DNA of 64,000 nucleotides from Methylibium sp035476815. Lineage in GTDB: Bacteria > Pseudomonadota > Gammaproteobacteria > Burkholderiales > Burkholderiaceae_C. A program made the translations under genes and the position numbers. The stretch is taken from positions 1 through 64,000 of the forward strand of contig DATILD010000076.1 of NCBI GenBank assembly GCA_035476815.1. The letters run 5' to 3'. The notes under the pieces were generated by a model, which worked only from the letters and a program-made list of their open reading frames with translations, was not told where the DNA came from and did no database searches. Position 1 is the stretch's first letter. The number at the start of each line of letters is the position of its first letter. This document shows positions 50,737-58,057 of this stretch, one piece after another.

Positions 50737-51404
50737 TGCGCGCCGTCCGGTTTGCCGCGCTGCCCGCGGCGCTGCTGCTCGCGGCCTGCGAGGCGATGCA
50801 GCCCAAGGTCGACATCGCCGACACCAAGCCGGTGCGCCCGACCGTGCAGGCGCCGGCGCCGGTCAACAACGGCGCGATCTTCCAGGCCGCCAGCTACCGG
50901 CCGCTGTTCGAGGACCACCGCGCGCGCCTGGTCGGCGACACGATCACGGTGCAGATCGTCGAGAAGGTCGCGGCCAGCCAGCAGTCGACCAGCACGGTCG
51001 ACAAGTCGGGCTCGATTGAGGCCGGCATCACGGCACTGCCGCTGATGCCGTCGAGCGCCTTCAACCGCGCCAGCGCGTCGGGCAGCTCGAGCAACAACTT
51101 CGAGGGCAAGGGCACGACCGCCAGCGCCAACACCTTCAGCGGCACCATCACCGCCACCGTCACCGAGGTGCTGCCCAACGGCCACCTGGTGATCGCCGGC
51201 GAGAAGCAGATCGGCGTCAATGCCCATGTGGACGTGCTGCGCTTCTCGGGCCAGGTCGATCCGCGCGCGATCCAGCCGGGCAATTCGGTCGCCTCGGCGC
51301 AGATCGCCAACGTGCGCATCGAGCAGCGCGGCCGTGGCGCCCAGGCCGAAGCGCAGGCAATTGGCTGGTTGGCACGGTTCTTTTTAAGCGTTCTGCCCAT
51401 CTAA
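50736..51404 (+). CDS. flgH: Flagellar L-ring lipoprotein FlgH
   Basis: A 222-aa outer-membrane lipoprotein forming the L ring. The lipobox LLAAC is at the end of the leader; GAIFQAASYRPLFEDHRA and RLVGDTITVQIVEK follow, with the C-terminal GRGAQAEAQAIGWLARFF. Coupled translation with flgG. Confidence 0.97.
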   Translation: MRAVRFAALPAALLLAACEAMQPKVDIADTKPVRPTVQAPAPVNNGAIFQAASYRPLFEDHRARLVGDTITVQIVEKVAASQQSTSTVDKSGSIEAGITALPLMPSSAFNRASASGSSSNNFEGKGTTASANTFSGTITATVTEVLPNGHLVIAGEKQIGVNAHVDVLRFSGQVDPRAIQPGNSVASAQIANVRIEQRGRGAQAEAQAIGWLARFFLSVLPI

Positions 51405-51416
51405 AGATTTCCAGAA

Positions 51417-51448
51417 TGGTGACAACGACCCTCATGCCGTTGTCACCA
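51417..51448. other. 11-bp perfect inverted repeat directly upstream of flgI
   Basis: TGGTGACAACG and CGTTGTCACCA, 10-nt loop, fill the short flgH-flgI spacer and end 2 bp before the flgI start codon. No Shine-Dalgarno is visible in between. The hairpin could limit flgI translation or process the mRNA. Strong symmetry also fits a protein site. Confidence 0.6.
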
Positions 51449-51450
51449 CC

Positions 51451-52602
51451 ATGCACCGCCTCCACGCCCCCGTCCCGACCGCCGACGCGCTGCTGCGCCT
51501 CGTGATCGGACTGGCCTTCGCGCTGGCCAGCGCCGCGCTGTGGTGGCCGCAGGACGCCGAGGCCGCCAGGCTCAAGGAAGTCGCCTCGGTGCAGGGGGTG
51601 CGCGCCAACCAGCTGGTCGGCTACGGCCTCGTCGTCGGCCTCGACGGCAGCGGCGACCAGACCACCCAGACCCCGTTCACGACCCAGAGCCTGAACGCGA
51701 TGCTGCAGCAGATGGGCGTGACGGTGCCGCCCGGCACCAGCATCCAGCTGCGCAACGTGGCCGCGGTGATGATCACCGCCTCGCTGCCGCCGTTCGCGCA
51801 GCCGGGCCAGACCATCGACATCAACGTCGCGTCGATGGGCAATGCCAAGAGCCTGCGCGGCGGCACGCTGATCGCGACGCCGCTGAAGGGCGCCGACGGC
51901 CAGGTCTATGCGCTGGCCCAGGGCAACCTGATCGTCGGCGGCGCCGGCGCCTCGGCCGGTGGCTCCAAGGTGCAGGTCAATTCGCTCAACGCCGGCCGCG
52001 TGCCGGGCGGCGCGACGGTCGAGCGCGCGGTGCCCACGCCGCTGGCCCAGGGCGACACGCTACAGCTCGACCTGAATTCGGCCGACTACTCGACCGCGCG
52101 CGACGTGGTCAAGGCGATCAACGCCCGCATGGGCGAGGGCAACGCGCAGGCGCTCGACGGCCGCACGGTGCGCGTGCGCATGCCGGCCTCGCCGGACGCG
52201 CGCGTGGCCTTCCTGGCCGACATCGAGAACCTGCCGATCACGCTGACCGCGCCCGCCGCGCGCGTGGTGGTCAACGCCCGCACCGGCTCGGTGGTGGTCA
52301 ACCAGTCGGTCACGCTCGGCGCCTGTGCGGTCGCGCATGGCAACCTGTCGGTGACGATCTCGTCCTCGCCGGTGATCAGCCAGCCAGGCCCGCTGTCGCA
52401 GGGCCAGACGGTGCAGGCCGAGAAGGCCGACATCGCGATCAAGCAGGACGCCGGCTCGCTGATCACGCTGGCCGCCGGCACCCAGCTGACCGACGTGGTC
52501 AAGGCGCTCAACTCGCTCGGCGCCACGCCGCAGGAGCTGCTCGCGATCCTGCAGGCGATCAAGGCCGCCGGCGCGCTCAACGCCGAGCTCGAGGTGATCT
52601 GA
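51451..52602 (+). CDS. flgI: Flagellar P-ring protein FlgI
   Basis: A 383-aa periplasmic P-ring subunit. A signal peptide (LVIGLAFALASAALWWPQDAEA region) precedes ARLKEVASVQGVRANQLVGY, the family signature, and the GLDGSGDQTTQTPFT block. The end PQELLAILQAIKAAGALNAEL is conserved. The ATG has no ribosome site and lies behind a hairpin; a GTG about 45 bp later is an alternative start that would shorten the leader. Confidence 0.95.
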   Translation: MHRLHAPVPTADALLRLVIGLAFALASAALWWPQDAEAARLKEVASVQGVRANQLVGYGLVVGLDGSGDQTTQTPFTTQSLNAMLQQMGVTVPPGTSIQLRNVAAVMITASLPPFAQPGQTIDINVASMGNAKSLRGGTLIATPLKGADGQVYALAQGNLIVGGAGASAGGSKVQVNSLNAGRVPGGATVERAVPTPLAQGDTLQLDLNSADYSTARDVVKAINARMGEGNAQALDGRTVRVRMPASPDARVAFLADIENLPITLTAPAARVVVNARTGSVVVNQSVTLGACAVAHGNLSVTISSSPVISQPGPLSQGQTVQAEKADIAIKQDAGSLITLAAGTQLTDVVKALNSLGATPQELLAILQAIKAAGALNAELEVI

Positions 52603-52643
52603 TGCGCAGTGTCTGCCCCCACGCTTGCGGCTGCGCCGCTGCA

Positions 52644-52685
52644 CTGCCCCCCGAGGGGGCGCATGCCGCCCTTGGGGCGGCCCGG
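52644..52685. repeat. Intergenic GC-rich palindromic element, copy 2 (flgI-flgJ), inverted
   Basis: Reads as the reverse complement of the element at 45647-45687: a GCCCCCCGAGGGGGC palindrome, then CGCCCTTGGGGCGGCCCGG. A partial relative, CGCCCCCTTGAGGGGG, occurs near 31060 in the spacer beside the GFA gene. Confidence 0.55.
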
Positions 52686-52693
52686 CGGTCGGC

Positions 52694-53542
52694 ATGATGA
52701 CCACCCCCGGGCTCGGTTCCGGCCTCGACGGCCAGGCGCTGCGCACGCTGCGCGCGCAGGCCGGCAACGACCCGCGCGCCGCGATCCAGCAGGCGGCCAA
52801 GCAATTCGAGTCGCTGTTCATGCAGGAACTGATGAAGAGCATGCGCAGCGCGACGATGTCGAGCGGCATGATGGACAACAGCGGCACGGCGATGGGCACC
52901 GAGCTGCTCGATGGCCAGTTCGCGCAGAAGCTCACCGGCCTGCCCGGCGGCTTGTCGAGCCTGATCGCCAAGCAGCTCGAGCGCCAGCTCGGCAAGCCCG
53001 CCGACGCGGCCGTGGCCCCGCAGGCCGCCGCCAACGCGCCGGCCTGGGAGCGCCTGCCCGGCGCGTCGCGCGCCCAGGACTTCGTGGCTCGCCACAGCGA
53101 CGCCGCCGAGGCCGCCGCGGCCGAGACCGGCATCCCGGGCGCCTTCATCCTGAGCCAGGCCGCGCACGAGTCCGGCTGGGGCAAGCGCGAGATCCGCCAC
53201 GCCGACGGCCGCCCGAGCCACAACGTGTTCGGCATCAAGGCCGGCGCGAACTGGAAGGGCCCGGTCGCCGAGGTGACGACCACCGAATACGTCGACGGCC
53301 AGCCGCGCAAGGTCAAGGCGCAGTTCCGCGCCTACGCGTCCTACGACGAGGCGTTCCGCGACTACGCGCGCCTGATCAAGGACAGCCCGCGCTATGCCAA
53401 GGTGGTGGAGCAGGGCGGCAACGCCCAGGGCTTCGCGGTCAACCTGCAGCGCGCCGGCTATGCCACCGACCCGGCCTATGCCGCCAAGCTCGGCCGGGTG
53501 ATCAACACCACCCTGCGGCTGCAGCGCACGCTGACCACCTGA
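52694..53542 (+). CDS. flgJ: Flagellar rod assembly protein/muramidase FlgJ
   Basis: A 282-aa bifunctional protein. The N-terminal rod-binding part has AAKQFESLFMQELMKSMR; the C-terminal glucosaminidase domain has the catalytic Glu in SQAAHESGWGKREI and the HNVFGIKA motif. It punches through peptidoglycan for the rod. A first in-frame stretch upstream is part of the repeat element, so the ATG after the repeat is used. Confidence 0.96.
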   Translation: MMTTPGLGSGLDGQALRTLRAQAGNDPRAAIQQAAKQFESLFMQELMKSMRSATMSSGMMDNSGTAMGTELLDGQFAQKLTGLPGGLSSLIAKQLERQLGKPADAAVAPQAAANAPAWERLPGASRAQDFVARHSDAAEAAAAETGIPGAFILSQAAHESGWGKREIRHADGRPSHNVFGIKAGANWKGPVAEVTTTEYVDGQPRKVKAQFRAYASYDEAFRDYARLIKDSPRYAKVVEQGGNAQGFAVNLQRAGYATDPAYAAKLGRVINTTLRLQRTLTT

Positions 53543-53552
53543 GGACGATGCG

Positions 53553-55547
53553 ATGAGCGGCCTGATGAGCCTGGGTACCCGGGCGATGTTCGCCAACTAC
53601 GCGGCCCTGCAGACCACGGGCTCGAACATCGCCAATGCCAGCACCGAGGGCTATTCGCGCCAGCAGGTCGAGCTGTCGACCGCCGGCGGCCAGTACACCG
53701 GTGCCGGCTTCTTCGGCAAGGGTTCGAAGATCGACACCGTCACGCGCGCCTCCGACGCCTTCCTGACGCGCGAGGCCGCGACCTCGCTGTCGCGCGCGGC
53801 GCTCGACGAGACCCACCTCGAGCAGCTCACCCGGCTCGAGAAGGTGTTCGCCGCGGGCGAGCAGGGCATCGGCTACGCGGCCGGCGAGCTGCTCAACGCC
53901 TTCGTCGACGTGGCCAACCGGCCGCAGGACACCGCGGCGCGCCAGGTCGTGCTGGCGCGCACCGAGGAGCTGGCCTCGCGCTTTCGCGCCGCCGGCGAGC
54001 AGATCGACGTCCTGCAGGCCGGCGTGGCCCAGGACCTGCGCAACTCGGTCGCCACCGTGAACTCGCTGGCGCAGCGCGTCGCCGAACTCAACCAGCAGAT
54101 CGCCGCGGCCAAGGGCACCGGCCACACGCCCAACGACCTGCTCGACCAGCGCGACCGGCTGATCAGCGAGATCTCAGAGCACATCCAGGTCACCACCATC
54201 CCGGCCGACGACGGCTCGCTGGGCGTGTTCATCGGCGGCGGCCAGCGGCTGGTGCTGTCGAGCTCGGCGCTGCAGCTCAAGAGCATCCCCGACGAATACG
54301 ACCCCGCGAAGGTGCGCCTGGCGATCGGCGAGGCCGGCGCCGACCGGCTGGTGCCGGCCGAATCGATCACCGGCGGCAGCATCGCCGGCCTGCTGAAGTT
54401 CCAGAACGAGGACCTCGGCGACGCGCGTGCGCTGGTCGGCCAGCTCGCCACGGCGATCGCCGGGCGGCTGAACCAGCAGCAGGCGCTGGGTCTGGACCTG
54501 CGCCAGCCGCCGGGCACCGGCGCGGCGCTGCTGACGATCGGCGCGCCGCGCGTGCTGCCCTCGACCACCAACGAGCGGCTGCCCGACGGCAGCTATGCCG
54601 CGTCGACCCTCGGCCCCGATGGCCGCAGCGTGCCGACCGTCGCGCTGACCGTCACCGACGTGACCCAGCTCCAGCCCAGCGACTACGAACTGAGCGCCGA
54701 TCCGGCGAACCCCGGCCAGTACCTGCTGACCCGCTTGTCCGACGGCCAGCAGCGCAGCGTGCTGCCGGGCGACGAGGTCGACGGCTTCCGCGTCGACGTC
54801 GGCGTGCCGGCCCCGGGCCCGAGCGACCGCTACTTGCTGCAGCCGGTGAGCAACGCGCCGGCCGGCATCGCGCGCGTGCTCGACGACCCGCGCGGCATCG
54901 CCGCGGCCTCGCAGGTGGCGGCCACCGTCGGTGCCGACAACACCGGCACCGCCTCGGTCGCGACGCTGCGCACCGTCAGCACCGGGCTCGACCCGACGCT
55001 GACCGCCGACCTCGCCTTCACCGACGACGCCGGCGGCTACAGCTGGAGCCTCACCGACGCCGGCGGCGCCGTGGTCGCCAGCGGCACCGGCGCCTGGTCG
55101 GCCGGCGCGCCGATCGCGCTCAACGGCTTCGAGCTGATGCTCAACGGCGTGCCGCGCAGCGGCGACACGTTGCAGGTCGCGCGCACCGCCTTCCCGGCCG
55201 CCAACAACGGCAACGCGCTGTCGCTGCTGGACCTGCGCGACGAGGGCATGGTCGGCCGCGAGGTGGTTTCCGGCGGTGCGCTGTCGCCCGGCGAGACGAT
55301 CACCAGCGCCTATGCGCGCGCGATGGCCGATGTCGGCGTGCGGGTGCAGAGCGCGCGCGCCTCGAGTGCCATCACCGGCGCGGTGGCCGAGAACGCCGCC
55401 GAGGTGCTGGCGGCCAAGACCGGCGTCAACCTCGACGAGGAGGCCGCGCGGCTGATCCAGTTCCAGCAGGGCTACCAGGCCGCGGCCAAGGTGCTGCAGA
55501 TCGCCCAGGGCGTGTTCGACACCCTGCTGTCGGTGGCCGGCCGCTGA
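53553..55547 (+). CDS. flgK: Hook-filament junction protein FlgK
   Basis: A 664-aa HAP1 protein. The N-terminus MSGLMSLGTRAMFANYAALQ with SNIANASTEGYSRQQVEL and the C-terminal NLDEEAARLIQFQQGYQAAAK are family signatures. Starts 10 bp after flgJ. Confidence 0.96.
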   Translation: MSGLMSLGTRAMFANYAALQTTGSNIANASTEGYSRQQVELSTAGGQYTGAGFFGKGSKIDTVTRASDAFLTREAATSLSRAALDETHLEQLTRLEKVFAAGEQGIGYAAGELLNAFVDVANRPQDTAARQVVLARTEELASRFRAAGEQIDVLQAGVAQDLRNSVATVNSLAQRVAELNQQIAAAKGTGHTPNDLLDQRDRLISEISEHIQVTTIPADDGSLGVFIGGGQRLVLSSSALQLKSIPDEYDPAKVRLAIGEAGADRLVPAESITGGSIAGLLKFQNEDLGDARALVGQLATAIAGRLNQQQALGLDLRQPPGTGAALLTIGAPRVLPSTTNERLPDGSYAASTLGPDGRSVPTVALTVTDVTQLQPSDYELSADPANPGQYLLTRLSDGQQRSVLPGDEVDGFRVDVGVPAPGPSDRYLLQPVSNAPAGIARVLDDPRGIAAASQVAATVGADNTGTASVATLRTVSTGLDPTLTADLAFTDDAGGYSWSLTDAGGAVVASGTGAWSAGAPIALNGFELMLNGVPRSGDTLQVARTAFPAANNGNALSLLDLRDEGMVGREVVSGGALSPGETITSAYARAMADVGVRVQSARASSAITGAVAENAAEVLAAKTGVNLDEEAARLIQFQQGYQAAAKVLQIAQGVFDTLLSVAGR

Positions 55548-55567
55548 CCCATCCCGAAAGACCCCTC

Positions 55568-56761
55568 ATGCGCCTGAGCACCGCCAACAGCTACGAAGCC
55601 GCGATCGCCAACCTGCAGCGCCGCCAGGTCGAGATGGCCGAGAGCCAGATGCAGCTCACCAGCGGCAAGCGCGTCAACCGCGCCAGCGACGACCCGACCG
55701 CCGCCGCACGTGCCGAGCGTGCGCTCGCGCTCGAGATGCGCAGCACCGCCAGCCAGCGCGCCGTCGACGCCAGCCGCAACGCCATGCTGCTCGGCGAGGC
55801 CGCGCTCGGCGACGCCGGCGAGCTGCTGCAGCAGGCGCGCGAGAAGCTGGTCGCCGCCGGCAACGCCACCTACAGCGATGGCGAGCGCCGCAGCCTGGCG
55901 CTGAGCCTGCGCGAGACCCGCAAGCAGCTGTTCGCGATCGCCAACCGGGCCGACGGCGCCGGCGGCTACCTGTTCGCCGGCCAGGGCTCGAGCAACCCGC
56001 CCTTCGTCGACACGCCCACCGGGGTCGAATTCCGCGGCGCAGGGGGGCAGATCGACGTCGCCTCGGGCGAGAGCCTGCCGGTCACGCTCGACGGCCCGGC
56101 CACCTGGCTGCAGGCGCGCACCGGCAACGGCGTGTTCTCGACCCGCGCGGTGCAGCAGAACGGCAGCGCCTGGGTCGACACCGGCCGCGTCAGCGACCCG
56201 GCCGCGCTGACCGGCGATCCCTACACCGTCAGCTTCACCGTCAACGCCGGTGTGACGACCTACACGGTGCTGCGCGACGGCAACCCGACCGCGTTCACCG
56301 ATGTCCCCTACGCCAGCGGCCTGGCGATCGAGGTCGACGGCCTGTCCTTCACCGTCACCGGCGTGCCGGCCGACGGCGACGCCTTCGCGGTCGAGCCCTC
56401 GACCGCGACGCTCAACGTGTTCGCGGTGCTCGACGACGCGGCCGCCGCGCTCGAGGCACCGCTGCTCAACAACGGCCAGATCACCCAGGCGGTCAGCGGC
56501 AGCATCCGCGACATCGACGCCGCGCTCGGCCGCATGCAGGGTCAGCGGGCGCTGGCCGGCGAGACGCTCAACCGCATCGACGGCATCGAGAACCGGCTGG
56601 CGGCGCTCAAGCTGGGCGCCCAGACCGAGCGCTCGGCGGCCGAAGATCTGGACATGGTGGAAGCTATTTCACGCTTCCAGAACCAGCAGAGCGGCTACGA
56701 TGCCGCCCTGAAGTCGTATTCGATGGTGCAGCGCCTGTCATTGTTCGAATACATCGGCTGA
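55568..56761 (+). CDS. flgL: Hook-filament junction protein FlgL
   Basis: A 397-aa HAP3 protein with flagellin-like ends: MRLSTANSYEAAIANLQRRQ, LTSGKRVNRASDDPTAAARA, and the C-terminal MVEAISRFQNQQSGYDAALK. It is the last gene of the flg operon, 20 bp after flgK. Confidence 0.96.
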   Translation: MRLSTANSYEAAIANLQRRQVEMAESQMQLTSGKRVNRASDDPTAAARAERALALEMRSTASQRAVDASRNAMLLGEAALGDAGELLQQAREKLVAAGNATYSDGERRSLALSLRETRKQLFAIANRADGAGGYLFAGQGSSNPPFVDTPTGVEFRGAGGQIDVASGESLPVTLDGPATWLQARTGNGVFSTRAVQQNGSAWVDTGRVSDPAALTGDPYTVSFTVNAGVTTYTVLRDGNPTAFTDVPYASGLAIEVDGLSFTVTGVPADGDAFAVEPSTATLNVFAVLDDAAAALEAPLLNNGQITQAVSGSIRDIDAALGRMQGQRALAGETLNRIDGIENRLAALKLGAQTERSAAEDLDMVEAISRFQNQQSGYDAALKSYSMVQRLSLFEYIG

Positions 56762-56798
56762 CGCCGATCGTCCCGTTCCCCTCGTCCAGGAGCTCCGT

Positions 56799-58010
56799 GT
56801 GAGCGACAGCATCCTCAGCCAGGTGGCGCTGAGTTACTCCCCCATGGTCGACCGCCAGCGCGCGGTGGCGGCGACGCGGCTGACCGTGTTCCCGCTGGTG
56901 CCGGGCGCGCCGCTCGATGCCGCGGCGCTGCTGGCCGAGGTGGCCGCGGTCTGGCCCGAAGGCGGCGGCCGGGTGTCGTTGAACGTGCTCAGCGAATCGC
57001 TGCTGCACGACCTGATCGAGGCCCAGCCCAGCGCCAACGTGATGATCGAGGTGCCGGCCTTCATGGCCGGCGACGAGGCCCACGCCGGGGCGATCGCCGC
57101 GCTGCACGCCAAGGGCAACACCCTGCTGATCAAGGGCCGACCGCTGCGCGAGCTGCCGCGCGAGGTGCTGCCCTGCTTCAAGTACTCGATCATCGACCTG
57201 GCCGACGACCGCCGTGTCGACGAGAAGATCCCGGCGCCCGGCGCCACGCGCAACATCGGCTTCGTGCAGGCCGGCGTGACCCGCATCGCCGAGATGGAGG
57301 CGTCGTTCGGCCGCGGCGCGGTCGCGGTGCTGGGCTGGCCGATGGACGACGCGATCGCCTGCGCGGCGCAGGGCACGGCCTCGGGCAAGGCCAAGTCGGG
57401 CGCCTCGGACCTGCAGGTCATCGTCGAGCTGATCCGGCGCGTCGATCAGGCCGAGCCGATCGAGAAGCTCGAGGAGACGCTCAAGCGCGATCCGACGCTG
57501 GCCTTCAAGCTGATGCGCTACATCAACTCGCCCGGCTTCGGCCTGAGCGTGGAGATCAGCTCGTTCCGTCACGCGATCATGATGCTGGGCTACAACCGGC
57601 TCAAACGCTGGCTGGCGCTGCTGCTGGCCACCGCCAGCAAGGACGCGGACCTGAAGCCGGTCATGTTCGCCTCGGTGCGGCGCGGCATCCTGATGGAGGA
57701 GCTGGTGCGCCACCTCGGCGACGACGAGATGCGCGGCGAACTCTTCATCTGCGGCGTGTTCTCGCTGCTCGACCGCATGTTCAAGCAGCCGTTCTCCGAC
57801 TTGCTGCAGTCGCTGCCGGTGCCCGAGCGGGTCCACCAGGCGCTGGCCGACGGGAGCGGCCCCTATGCACCGTATTGCGAGCTGGTCCGGGCGGTCGAGG
57901 GCGACGCGCTCGACCCGATCCGCGAGGCCTGTGACCGCCTGATCACCGACCCGGGCGAGATCAACCGCGCGGTGCTCCGTGCGCTGTCTCACGCCGCGCA
58001 GCTCGACTGA
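56799..58010 (+). CDS. EAL-HDOD domain signalling protein (degenerate EAL)
   Basis: A 403-aa protein with GTG start. The N-terminal half resembles an EAL phosphodiesterase domain but no EAL triad or DDFG-type metal motif is visible, so it likely does not cleave c-di-GMP. The C-terminal HDOD domain contains LQVIVELIRRVDQAEPIEKL and YINSPGFGLSVEISSFRHAIMMLG (in parts). EAL-HDOD proteins of the YuxH type are putative c-di-GMP effectors or scaffolds. It sits directly after the flg operon, before two other signalling genes. Confidence 0.85.
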   Translation: MSDSILSQVALSYSPMVDRQRAVAATRLTVFPLVPGAPLDAAALLAEVAAVWPEGGGRVSLNVLSESLLHDLIEAQPSANVMIEVPAFMAGDEAHAGAIAALHAKGNTLLIKGRPLRELPREVLPCFKYSIIDLADDRRVDEKIPAPGATRNIGFVQAGVTRIAEMEASFGRGAVAVLGWPMDDAIACAAQGTASGKAKSGASDLQVIVELIRRVDQAEPIEKLEETLKRDPTLAFKLMRYINSPGFGLSVEISSFRHAIMMLGYNRLKRWLALLLATASKDADLKPVMFASVRRGILMEELVRHLGDDEMRGELFICGVFSLLDRMFKQPFSDLLQSLPVPERVHQALADGSGPYAPYCELVRAVEGDALDPIREACDRLITDPGEINRAVLRALSHAAQLD

Positions 58011-58057
58011 AGGCCCGGCTGCCGGCGCCGCCATGCGGCTTCGGCGATCATTGGCAG

